A program made the position numbers and the translations under genes. A stretch of DNA of 32,052 bases, taken from assembly GCF_023266035.1 (NCBI RefSeq), contig NZ_JAHFRY010000038.1, positions 1-32,052 on the forward strand. The letters run 5' to 3'. This document shows, piece by piece, positions 14,933-22,683 of the stretch. Numbering within the stretch: the first letter of the stretch is position 1; every line of letters starts with the position of its first letter. This DNA is from Nevskia sp. (lineage in GTDB: Bacteria > Pseudomonadota > Gammaproteobacteria > Nevskiales > Nevskiaceae). A model generated the notes under the pieces. That model saw nothing but the letters and a program-made list of their open reading frames with translations, did not search any database and was not told the origin of the DNA.

Positions 14933-15196
14933 ATGCAAAGCACCGACGATATCCACGAACACCTGAAGCGCGTGCTGGTGGAACTGTTTGAAATCGATCC
15001 GGCGAAGATCCGGCCCGAGGCGCGGCTGTACGACGATCTCGACATCGATAGTATCGACGCCATCGACCTGATCCTGAAGCTCAAGGAAACCACCGGCCGA
15101 AAGATTCAACCCGAAGAATTTCGCCATGTCCGGACCGTCGCAGACATCGTCGAAGCCGTGCGAGCGATGCTTGCGGATACCTCGCACACCGCATGA
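14933..15196 (+). CDS. Acyl carrier protein 2 (APE type)
   Basis: This 87-residue carrier protein has the phosphopantetheine serine S40 in YDDLDIDSIDAIDL, close to the ApeE/ApeF type. ATG 14933 is chosen because it gives the usual ACP length beginning a few residues before helix 1; ATG 14903 would add ten residues. It probably carries the chain for the enzymes of the plus operon. Its stop overlaps the start of the second ApeI-like dehydratase (ATGA). It is distinct from ACP 1 in the loop before the serine and in helix 2 (LKLKETTGRKI), so it is not a recent copy. Confidence 0.9.
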   Translation: MQSTDDIHEHLKRVLVELFEIDPAKIRPEARLYDDLDIDSIDAIDLILKLKETTGRKIQPEEFRHVRTVADIVEAVRAMLADTSHTA

Positions 15197-15537
15197 ACCC
15201 TAGGCCACAGGTCGTCGCCACGACGCGGCGATCATCGGCTGTCGATCTTGAACTGCTGATCGGCGCGGACCTGCCGCAGTTCGTAGGCCATTTCGCGGAA
15301 GCCCCGATGGTGGCTGGCCTTGTCCAGGTCGACTGGGCGATCGGCTTTGGCCGCGATCATTTCCCGCAACTGCCGCCGCGTTTCGTCAGCATCAGCGCGC
15401 TGAAATTCATGCGCGTGATCCAGCCCGGTGATCGTCCCTGCCTGTCGCTGACGGGTGACGACACCGCGCTGCGCTTCCGCTACTGGGACGTACGAGGCGA
15501 TTTCTCCAGCGGCGACATCGCTTTTGCCGATGCTTGA
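15193..15537 (+). CDS. ApeI-like hotdog dehydratase, copy 2
   Basis: This 114-residue single-hotdog protein has the motif GHFAEAPMVAGLVQVDWAI. The His and Asp are again 14 residues apart, as in the FabA His-Asp pair, but the prolines of the usual GHFP and PG turns are alanines. Later parts (SISALKFMRVIQPGD) match the ApeI-like family. It probably dehydrates 3-hydroxyacyl-ACP as a partner of the ApeP-like protein at 20186. The ATG overlaps the ACP stop, and the gene overlaps the glycosyltransferase start by 8 nt. Altered substrate or kinetics relative to copy 1 is possible. Confidence 0.78.
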   Translation: MNPRPQVVATTRRSSAVDLELLIGADLPQFVGHFAEAPMVAGLVQVDWAIGFGRDHFPQLPPRFVSISALKFMRVIQPGDRPCLSLTGDDTALRFRYWDVRGDFSSGDIAFADA

Positions 15538-16273
15538 AGCCGGCATTGTCGTGCCGTTCTACCGTCATGAGCAGGCCATCGCCGGGCTTGTGGCGGCCTT
15601 GCGGCCGCTCAGCCTGCGCTGCTGGCTGGTCGACGACGGCAGCGGGCCGCAGTCGGCTGCCGTGCTTGATCAGCTGGCTGTGGCCGAAGCCGGCTGGCTG
15701 CGTTTGCTGCGCCATCCGGTCAACCTCGGAAAGGGCGCAGCGGTGATGACCGGCTTCGCAGCCGCCGCCAGCGCCGGCTGCACGCACGCCGTGCAGATCG
15801 ACGCCGATCACCAACATCTGCCGGCCGACATCCCGCGCTTGCTGGCGCTGGCTTCGACTCGACCGGACGCGCTGATCACCGGCATTCCGGTCTACGATGC
15901 CAGCGTGCCGAAAGCCCGGTTGTATGGCCGCTATGCGACCCATGTCTGGGTCTGGATCAATACTCTTTCGCTGGAAATCCACGATTCGATGTGCGGCTTT
16001 CGCGTCTATCCGCTGGCGAGCGCACTCGCTGCCTGGCAAACCTCCTCCATTGGCCGGCGCATGGAATTCGACACCGAAATCATGGTCCGCATGCACTGGG
16101 CAGGCGTTGCCGTGCTGGGCCTGCCGACACCGGTCACCTACCCGGCCGATGGCGTCTCACACTTCAATCTGTGGCGCGACAACCTGAGGATCAGCTGGAT
16201 GCACACCCGCCTGTTCTTCGGAATGCTGCGCAGCCTGCCAATGCTGCTTGCGCGCCGCAGGAGCCTGCGATGA
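15530..16273 (+). CDS. Family 2 glycosyltransferase
   Basis: This 247-residue GT-A fold glycosyltransferase has IVVPFYRHE at the start, DDG at 35-37, the metal-binding DAD at 91-93 within QIDADHQH, and a LGKGAAVMTGF loop. It resembles polyprenyl-phosphate or dolichyl-type family 2 enzymes and the glycosyltransferase half of ApeJ. It would attach a sugar to the polyene or its lipid carrier. The C-terminus is basic and hydrophobic (TRLFFGMLRSLPMLLARRR), suggesting membrane contact. The ATG at 15530 lies inside the end of the dehydratase gene, and the stop overlaps the thioesterase ATG. Confidence 0.86.
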   Translation: MLEAGIVVPFYRHEQAIAGLVAALRPLSLRCWLVDDGSGPQSAAVLDQLAVAEAGWLRLLRHPVNLGKGAAVMTGFAAAASAGCTHAVQIDADHQHLPADIPRLLALASTRPDALITGIPVYDASVPKARLYGRYATHVWVWINTLSLEIHDSMCGFRVYPLASALAAWQTSSIGRRMEFDTEIMVRMHWAGVAVLGLPTPVTYPADGVSHFNLWRDNLRISWMHTRLFFGMLRSLPMLLARRRSLR

Positions 16274-16692
16274 TCGACCCCGCAAGCCGCAGCGCCGAAA
16301 CGCGGCTGCGCGTGCCGTTCCACGATCTGGACCCGGCCGGCATCGTCTGGCACGGCCACTACGCGAAGTATTTCGAGTTGGCGCGCTGCGAACTGCTGCG
16401 CAGCTTTGCCTACAACTACGACGACATGGTCGCCTCGGGCTATTCCTGGCCGATCATCGACCTGCGCGCCCGCTACGTGAAATCGGCGCTGTTCGAGCAG
16501 GAACTGAGCGTCCGCGCCAGCTTGCGCGAATGGGAGTACCGGCTGCGCATCGACTACCTGATCAGCGATGCTGCAACCGGCGTCCGCCTGTGCAAGGGCC
16601 GCAGCGATCAGGTCGCGGTCGATCTGAAAACCGGCGAGATGTGCCTGCGCTCGCCGGATGTGCTGTTCGCCCGTCTCGGCATCGCGCCGTGA
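16270..16692 (+). CDS. Hotdog acyl-CoA/ACP thioesterase (ApeK-like)
   Basis: This 140-residue protein is of the 4-hydroxybenzoyl-CoA thioesterase family, with the signature FHDLDPAGIVWHGHY carrying the catalytic-type aspartate D21, followed by YFELARCELL. In APE clusters it could release the finished chain or edit wrongly primed ACPs. It is predicted cytoplasmic. The ATG overlaps the glycosyltransferase stop (ATGA), and the stop overlaps the LolA-like GTG. It is the fifth hotdog-fold protein in the cluster and the only thioesterase. Confidence 0.87.
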   Translation: MIDPASRSAETRLRVPFHDLDPAGIVWHGHYAKYFELARCELLRSFAYNYDDMVASGYSWPIIDLRARYVKSALFEQELSVRASLREWEYRLRIDYLISDAATGVRLCKGRSDQVAVDLKTGEMCLRSPDVLFARLGIAP

Positions 16693-17312
16693 TCCGCGCG
16701 CGGCTGGCCAGCCTGCTGATCGCGCTGCTGTTGCCGCTGTCCGTCCATGCGGCGACCACCGTGGCCGAACTGCACAGCCTGCTCGCGAAGTCGCTGGCCG
16801 GCATGCAGCAGGCAAAATCGCTGCATGGCGATTTCACCCAGACCCGACAGTTGTCTGGCTTCCCGCAGCCTTTGGTCTCCCACGGCGATTTTCTGTTTCT
16901 GCGCAGGATCGGCATCGCCTGGCGCAGCCGCGAACCGATCCAGTCCGAATTCATCCTCGACGGCAGCGGCGTGCACGGCAGCGGTGGCCTGATCCCGCAG
17001 AACGCCAACCAGTCGTCGCTGCGGCCGATCGCCGCCTTGTTCATCGCCATGTTCGAGCTGGATCTCGACGCGCTCGCCGAACGCTTCGAACTGAACGCCA
17101 GCGGCAGCGTCGATGCCTGGCAGCTCGATCTGGTACCGCGCGATGAAGCGCTCAAGGCGCTGACGCCGCATTTGAGCCTGCACGGCGGTGCCCAGATCGA
17201 GCGGGTCAGCTTTGCCGACTCACTCGGCGATCTGACCGAAATCCGTTTCGAGCGCCTGCGCGCCAGTAGCGAGCTGCCGACCACCGACGAGCGGGCGCGC
17301 TTCGCGAAATGA
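16689..17312 (+). CDS. LolA-like outer-membrane carrier protein (ApeL-like)
   Basis: This 207-residue exported protein begins with a Sec signal peptide (IRARLASLLIALLLPLSVHA, then cleavage before ATT). The body matches the LolA-related family of APE loci, with GDFTQTRQLSGFPQPL and GIAWRSREP segments. It would ferry the lipid-linked polyene through the periplasm, as LolA does for lipoproteins. The GTG start overlaps the thioesterase stop, and its stop overlaps the exporter ATG. The tight link to an MMPL exporter supports an export role. Confidence 0.86.
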   Translation: MIRARLASLLIALLLPLSVHAATTVAELHSLLAKSLAGMQQAKSLHGDFTQTRQLSGFPQPLVSHGDFLFLRRIGIAWRSREPIQSEFILDGSGVHGSGGLIPQNANQSSLRPIAALFIAMFELDLDALAERFELNASGSVDAWQLDLVPRDEALKALTPHLSLHGGAQIERVSFADSLGDLTEIRFERLRASSELPTTDERARFAK

Positions 17313-19645
17313 TCCTGCGTTTCCGCCTGTTCGTCGCCGTACTGGCGCTGCTGGCCTGCGGCTTGGCGCTGCAACTGCAGCGCGGCCTGCATTTCGAGAC
17401 CGACATCCTGGCGCTGCTGCCTGCCGACGGCCGCGATCCGGCGCTGGACACGGCGAAAACCGTGTTCGAGCAGCACATCGCGCGTCGCCTGACGCTCTTA
17501 ATCGGAGCTGCCGATCCGGAGGCGGCACGCAAGGCAGCCACGGTCATCGCCGGACAGCTACGCGCTTCGCAGGCTTTCGCCAACGTGCAGTTCGAGATCG
17601 GCAAGGACTGGGCGGCGAGCGCCGGCGCCCTGCTGCCGTATCGGCTGGGCCTGCTGTCCGATGCCCATCGGAGTGATTTGCAGCAAGGTCGGACCGATGC
17701 CCTGCGCGACGAAGCCCTGCAGGCGCTGTACGCGCCGGCCGCCTTCGGCCGCGTGGTGCCTGCGGCGCAGGACCTGACCGGACTGCTGTCCGGCTTCGTG
17801 CTCGCGCAGTCGCAGCTGGCTGGCCGCGCAACGCTGGATCGCAGCCTGCTGGTGGTCCACGACGACGCGATCACCTGGGTGCTGATCGCTCTAGAGACCG
17901 CCGGCAGCCCGTTCGCGGCGGAGGCGCAGGACCAGGTCACGGCTGCACTCGACTCCGTCCTCGCGAAAGCGCCGGACGTGCAGGTGCTGCGCTCCGGTGT
18001 CGTGCTGCATGCAGCCGATGCGGCGCGGCGCGCGAAGTCGGAGATGTCGCTGTTCGGCAGCCTGTCGAGTGCGGCCGTCGTGCTGCTGATCTGGCTGACG
18101 TTCCGCTCGCTGCAACCGCTGGTGTTGAGCCTGCTGTCCCTGGGGGTCGGTGCTGCTGCTGGGCTGCTGGCCTGCCAGTGGGCCTTCGGCAGCGTGCATC
18201 TGATCACCATGGTGTTCGGCACCAGCCTGATCGGCGTGGCGGTGGATTACTCGCTGCATTTCTTTTCCGACCAGTTCCGCGACCGCGACCGCTGGACCGG
18301 CTTGATGGGCTACCGCGAAGTCGGCATGGCGATCCTGATCGGCCATCTTGCCTCGGCACTCGGCTACGCCACCCTGCTGATCCCACCGTTTCCGGGCTTG
18401 CGCCAGATGGCGCTGTTCTCGATCGTCGGCCTGATGTTTTCCTGCGCCAGTGTGCTCTGCCTGTATCCGCGGCTGGCGCGGGCCAGCGTGTCGAAGCAGC
18501 ACCAGCCGCTGGTGCTGAAGATCGCGCAGCGGCTGTCGGCGAGCCGCTTCCAGTTCCGGGCGAGCTTGTGGCACATCGGCGGCGCGCTGTTGCTGATCGG
18601 CCTGACCGCCACCGGCCTGGCCCGGCTCACGTTCCGCGATGACATCCGCCTGATGCAGTCCTCGCCGCCCGAGCTGATCAGCGAGGAAAAGGCACTGCGC
18701 GCGCTGCTCGGCATTGCACCCGACAGCCGCTATCTGCTGCTGACTGCGGAGTCGGCGGAAGCGCTGCTGCAGCGCGAGGAAGCACTGACGGCCGTGCTGT
18801 CCGGACTGCAGCAGCGGGACGCGCTCGACGGTTGGCTCGCGGTGTCACGACTGCTGCCGTCGATGCAGCGGCAGACCGACAATCAGGCGCTGCAACGCGC
18901 GCAGGTCTACTCGGCGAATGGCCTGCTGCCAGCACTGATGCGGCAGCTCGGAGCGAGCGATGCCGCGATCGCTGAAGCACGCGCCGCCGCCGATGCGGAA
19001 GCCCCGTTGCTGACCCCGGAACGCTGGCTCGCCGATCCGGCATCGGCGGCGCTGCGACCGCTGTGGCTTGGCGAGATCGGCGGCCACTGGGCCAGTGCCG
19101 TGACGCTGAACGGCCTGCGCGATGCCAAGGCGCTGGATCAGGCGATCGACCGCCTGCCGGGTGTCCACCTGATCGACCGGATCGGCGAAGTGTCGGCACT
19201 GATGAGCCGCTATCGCCAAGGCGCGGTCGGGCTGATGGCCGCCGTCAGCTTCGCAATCTTCGTGCTGCTGGCGCTGCGCTACGGCTGGCTCGGCGGTCTG
19301 TTGTGCCTGCTGCCGCCGGTCGGTGGCAGCTTGATCGCGATGGCGCTGCTCGGCTGGGCTGGCATCAGCGCCAATCTGTTCAACGTGCTGGCACTGCTGC
19401 TGCTGATCGGCATGGGCGTCGACTATGCAGTGTTCCTGCGCGAAGGCCGGCGCACGCAGGTCACGGTGCTGCTCGCCGTCGGTCTGTCGGCGCTGACCAC
19501 CTTGCTGTCCTTCGGCTTGCTGACCTTGAGCAGCACGCCGTTCATCCGCGCGATCGGCCTGACCTTGGCACCGGGCATCGCGCTGATCTTCTTGCTCGCG
19601 ATCTGGCTCGGGCCGGCACCTGAGCGCGAGGAAGCACCGTGCTAA
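17309..19645 (+). CDS. MMPL/RND-family exporter (ApeM-like)
   Basis: This 778-residue inner-membrane transporter has two repeats, each with one helix, a large periplasmic domain (about 25-225 and 420-630) and five further helices. Proton-relay aspartates are visible at D313 in GVAVDYSLHFF and D705 in GMGVDYAVFLRE, the positions expected in helices 4 and 10. It probably moves the lipid-linked polyene from the inner membrane to the LolA-like carrier. The length is normal for the APE exporter group. The start overlaps the previous stop (ATGA), and the following gene starts inside its last codons. Confidence 0.92.
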   Translation: MILRFRLFVAVLALLACGLALQLQRGLHFETDILALLPADGRDPALDTAKTVFEQHIARRLTLLIGAADPEAARKAATVIAGQLRASQAFANVQFEIGKDWAASAGALLPYRLGLLSDAHRSDLQQGRTDALRDEALQALYAPAAFGRVVPAAQDLTGLLSGFVLAQSQLAGRATLDRSLLVVHDDAITWVLIALETAGSPFAAEAQDQVTAALDSVLAKAPDVQVLRSGVVLHAADAARRAKSEMSLFGSLSSAAVVLLIWLTFRSLQPLVLSLLSLGVGAAAGLLACQWAFGSVHLITMVFGTSLIGVAVDYSLHFFSDQFRDRDRWTGLMGYREVGMAILIGHLASALGYATLLIPPFPGLRQMALFSIVGLMFSCASVLCLYPRLARASVSKQHQPLVLKIAQRLSASRFQFRASLWHIGGALLLIGLTATGLARLTFRDDIRLMQSSPPELISEEKALRALLGIAPDSRYLLLTAESAEALLQREEALTAVLSGLQQRDALDGWLAVSRLLPSMQRQTDNQALQRAQVYSANGLLPALMRQLGASDAAIAEARAAADAEAPLLTPERWLADPASAALRPLWLGEIGGHWASAVTLNGLRDAKALDQAIDRLPGVHLIDRIGEVSALMSRYRQGAVGLMAAVSFAIFVLLALRYGWLGGLLCLLPPVGGSLIAMALLGWAGISANLFNVLALLLLIGMGVDYAVFLREGRRTQVTVLLAVGLSALTTLLSFGLLTLSSTPFIRAIGLTLAPGIALIFLLAIWLGPAPEREEAPC

Positions 19646-20196
19646 TCCGCGCGCTGCTGGTCATCGGCCTTGTATTGAACGCCGGCTGCGCGCTGCTGCC
19701 GGCGGCAGAAGACCGACCGTTTCCGCTCGCCGAGCTAGCCGCCAGCCTGCCGCCTTCGGCCACCCAGACGCTGGCCGCGAGCTTCGGCAGCCATCAACTG
19801 GCGCTGCAATGCGCCTTCGCGGCCGATGCCGCCGGCTGGCGCAGTGTCTGCATCGGCCCGGCCGGTCGGCGGCTGCTGACCATCAATGTCGACGCCAACC
19901 GGCAGCTGACGTCCCAACTCGATCCTGCCCTGCCCACCGCTTTCGACCCGCAACGCATGGCCCTCGACATCCAGTGGGCGTTCTGGCCACTGGAGGCGCT
20001 GGAACTCGCTGCAAAAGACACGCAATGGCGAGTGATGCAGCCACGCCCCGACACGCGGCAAATTCATCTGGCCCATCGACTGATCGCTGAAATTCACTAC
20101 GCCGACGCCGATCCCTGGAACGGCCGCCTGACGATCGTCCATCACTCGCCGGCCTACTGCCTCGATCTCCTTACGCAGGCTGCCAATGGCCGCTGA
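19639..20196 (+). CDS. DUF3261 exported, probable outer-membrane lipoprotein (ApeN-like)
   Basis: This 185-residue protein has a short hydrophobic leader ending in LNAGC, a lipobox-like site at C17, though the -3 residue is Asn rather than Leu/Val. Family members sit next to MMPL exporters in APE clusters and are thought to help insert the polyene lipid in the outer membrane, by analogy with LolB. The motif DAQRMALD-like segment (DPQRMALDIQWAFWP) and the C-terminal RLTIVHH stretch are visible. The GTG start overlaps the exporter end by 7 nt, and its end overlaps the next ATG by 11 nt. Confidence 0.82.
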   Translation: MLIRALLVIGLVLNAGCALLPAAEDRPFPLAELAASLPPSATQTLAASFGSHQLALQCAFAADAAGWRSVCIGPAGRRLLTINVDANRQLTSQLDPALPTAFDPQRMALDIQWAFWPLEALELAAKDTQWRVMQPRPDTRQIHLAHRLIAEIHYADADPWNGRLTIVHHSPAYCLDLLTQAANGR

Positions 20197-20659
20197 ATTG
20201 ATCCTCGGCCTCGCCTACACGCCAGCGCAGTTACTGCCGCAGACCGCCCCGATGCTGCTGCTCGATGGCATCAGCGACTACGGCGCTGACTGGCTGACCG
20301 CGACCGTAACCATTCGCCGCGACAGCTTCCTGTGCGACGAGCGCGGGGTGCCGGCCTGGGCTGGCATCGAATACATAGCCCAGACCGCCGCAGCCTGGGC
20401 TGGCATCGAAGCACATCAGGCCGGCCGCCGGCCTGGAGTCGCGCTGCTGATTGGCACGCGGCGCTATCGCTGCGCGGTCGAGCGCTTCCTGCCGACGGCG
20501 ACCCTCGAAATCCATGCGCAGTTGGTGATGCTGGATAACGATGCCCTCGCCGCCTTCGACTGCGAAATCCGCACGGGCAAAATCGTCATCGCAACGGCGC
20601 AGATCAAGGCCTACCGTCCGCCCGACATTCAAGTCTTCCTGAAGGAACAAGCCCGGTGA
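20186..20659 (+). CDS. ApeP-like hotdog dehydratase, copy 2
   Basis: This 157-residue protein fits the ApeP group: LLPQTAPMLLLDG at the N-terminus, VPAWAGIEYIAQTAAAWAG with E62 in the central helix, and LLIGTRRY. The histidine normally seen in the LPHxxPM motif is glutamine (Q19) here, and there is no GHFP motif. It would act with an ApeI-like subunit that supplies the catalytic histidine. It begins inside the DUF3261 gene and ends overlapping the ketoreductase GTG. It is clearly divergent from copy 1 at 6030. Confidence 0.82.
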   Translation: MAAELILGLAYTPAQLLPQTAPMLLLDGISDYGADWLTATVTIRRDSFLCDERGVPAWAGIEYIAQTAAAWAGIEAHQAGRRPGVALLIGTRRYRCAVERFLPTATLEIHAQLVMLDNDALAAFDCEIRTGKIVIATAQIKAYRPPDIQVFLKEQAR

Positions 20660-21393
20660 ATTCCATCGTCAGACCCTGGGTGCTGGTCACCGGCTCCAGC
20701 CGCGGCATCGGCCGCGCGATCGCGCTGCGACTGGCAGCGGACGGCTACAACCTGGTGCTGCATGGCCGTCAGCCATCAGCGGCGCTCGATGAAGCGCAGG
20801 CCGCTACCGCCGCACTCGGCGCCGAAACCCGCAGCCTCTGCTTCGATGTCGCTGACCGCGCCGCGACCGCCACCGCACTCGAAGCCGACTGCGCCGAGTT
20901 TGGCGCGCCCTACGGTGTGGTCGCCAATGCCGGCATCGCCCGCGATGGTGCGTTCCCGGCGCTGACGGGTGAGGATTGGGACATCGTCATGCGCACCAAT
21001 CTTGACGGTTTCTACAACCTGCTCAATCCCCTGATCATGCCGATGATCCGCCGCCGCGCGTCAGGCCGGATCGTCACCCTAGCCTCGGTCGCCGGGCTGG
21101 TCGGCAATCGCGGCCAGGTCAATTACAGCGCCGCCAAGGCTGGCATCATCGGTGCCACCAAGGCCTTGGCCGTGGAATTGGCCAGCCGGAACATTACCGT
21201 CAACTGCGTCGCCCCAGGGCTGATCCGCACCAGCATGATCAACGACTTACCGCTCGAAGAAGCTCTGAAGATGATTCCGGCCAAACGCATCGGCGAGCCC
21301 GAGGAAGTGGCGAGCCTGGTCAGCTATCTGCTGTCGCCGGGTGCGGCCTATATCACCCGACAGGTGATCTCGGTCAACGGCGGGCTGTGCTGA
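20656..21393 (+). CDS. fabG: 3-oxoacyl-ACP reductase, FabG/SDR type (ApeQ-like)
   Basis: This 245-residue short-chain dehydrogenase has the cofactor motif TGSSRGIG at 12-19, NAG at 91-93, catalytic S144, and Y157/K161 in YSAAK. The R residues after the glycine loop suit NADPH. It is the only ketoreductase in the cluster and must serve every elongation cycle for both ketosynthases. The GTG start overlaps the dehydratase stop, and the stop overlaps the next ATG (TGATG). The symbol is used for the family; the housekeeping fabG is probably elsewhere. Confidence 0.93.
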   Translation: MNSIVRPWVLVTGSSRGIGRAIALRLAADGYNLVLHGRQPSAALDEAQAATAALGAETRSLCFDVADRAATATALEADCAEFGAPYGVVANAGIARDGAFPALTGEDWDIVMRTNLDGFYNLLNPLIMPMIRRRASGRIVTLASVAGLVGNRGQVNYSAAKAGIIGATKALAVELASRNITVNCVAPGLIRTSMINDLPLEEALKMIPAKRIGEPEEVASLVSYLLSPGAAYITRQVISVNGGLC

Positions 21394-22619
21394 TGCGCCG
21401 CGTCGTGGTCACCGGCATGGCTGGCATCACCTCGTTGGGCGACAGCTGGCAGGCAATTGAGGCGCAGCTCCGGGCTGGCGCGAGTGGTGTCGAGCGGATG
21501 CCGGAATGGGCGCAGTACACCGAACTCAACACTAAGCTCGCCGCCCCTGTGCGCAGCTTCAAGCTGCCGGCTAGCTATACCCGCAAGATGACGCGGACCA
21601 TGGGCCGGGTCGCGCAGATGGCCACTCTGGCCACCGAGCGAGCGCTGCGCGACGCCGGGCTGATCGACGATCCAGTAGTGAAAAGCGGCCGCATGGGAAT
21701 CGCTTACGGCTCCTGCACGGGAAGCTCCGACGCCCTGCAGGACTTCGCCGGCATGCTGATAAGCGGTGTCATGGGCGGCATCAACGCCACCACCTACATC
21801 CGCATGATGACCCACACGGCGGCAGTCAATATCGGCGTCCATTTCGGCATCAAGGGCCGAGTGATCCCGACCGCCAGCGCCTGCACCTCCGGGAGCCAGG
21901 GCATCGGCTATGCCTATGAAGCGATCCGCTTCGGCCGCCAGAATCTGATGGTCGCCGGCGGTGCCGAGGAGCTCTGCGTGTCCGAAGCCGCCGTGTTCGA
22001 CACGCTGTATGCGACCAGCCGCAAGAACGACGCGCCGACCACCACGCCCGCCCCATTTGATCGCGACCGCGACGGCCTGGTGCTCGGCGAAGGCGCCTGC
22101 ACGCTGATTTTGGAAGAACGCGAACATGCACTGGCGCGCGGCGCGACGATCTTTGCCGAGATCCTCGGCTTCGGCAGCAACTCCGACGGCGACCACGTCA
22201 CCCATCCGAACAGCGCGACGATGGAAGTGGCGATGCGGCTGGCACTGGACGACGCCGGGCTGGCTCCGGCGGCGATCGGCTATGTCAGCGCCCACGGCAC
22301 GGCGACCGAACAGGGCGACATCGCCGAATCGCAGGCCAGTCAGCGAGTATTTGGAATCAAAGCCCCGATCAGTTCACTGAAAGGCAACTTCGGCCACACG
22401 CTGGGTGCCTGTGGCGCGCTGGAAAGCTGGCTGACCATCGAAATGATGCGCAACGGCTGGTTCGCGCCAACCCTGAATCTGCGTGAGCTTGATGGACGCT
22501 GCGGCGCGCTCGACTACATCGTCGACGGCGGCCGGGCATTGCAGACCGGAATCGCGATGAACAACAATTTTGCCTTTGGCGGGATCAACACTTCGTTGAT
22601 CTTCGGCCGTGTTTCCTGA
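21393..22619 (+). CDS. Beta-ketoacyl-ACP synthase, FabF-like (APE ketosynthase 2, ApeR-like)
   Basis: This 408-residue condensing enzyme has the triad C164 (TASACTSGSQG), H301 (SAHGTATEQ) and H335 (GNFGHTLGAC). It matches the ketosynthase that follows the ketoreductase in APE clusters. It may carry out the first condensation on the aryl starter or act in a separate stage from ketosynthase 1 (inference). ATG 21393 overlaps the reductase stop; GTG 21387 would add two residues. It is the last gene of the tightly overlapped plus operon, followed by a 64-bp gap. Confidence 0.92.
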   Translation: MRRVVVTGMAGITSLGDSWQAIEAQLRAGASGVERMPEWAQYTELNTKLAAPVRSFKLPASYTRKMTRTMGRVAQMATLATERALRDAGLIDDPVVKSGRMGIAYGSCTGSSDALQDFAGMLISGVMGGINATTYIRMMTHTAAVNIGVHFGIKGRVIPTASACTSGSQGIGYAYEAIRFGRQNLMVAGGAEELCVSEAAVFDTLYATSRKNDAPTTTPAPFDRDRDGLVLGEGACTLILEEREHALARGATIFAEILGFGSNSDGDHVTHPNSATMEVAMRLALDDAGLAPAAIGYVSAHGTATEQGDIAESQASQRVFGIKAPISSLKGNFGHTLGACGALESWLTIEMMRNGWFAPTLNLRELDGRCGALDYIVDGGRALQTGIAMNNNFAFGGINTSLIFGRVS

Positions 22620-22683
22620 GTTGCAACCGCGCCGTGCGTTGTTGCCACCAACATCAAGTCCAACCTGACCGGGAGTAATCGAC

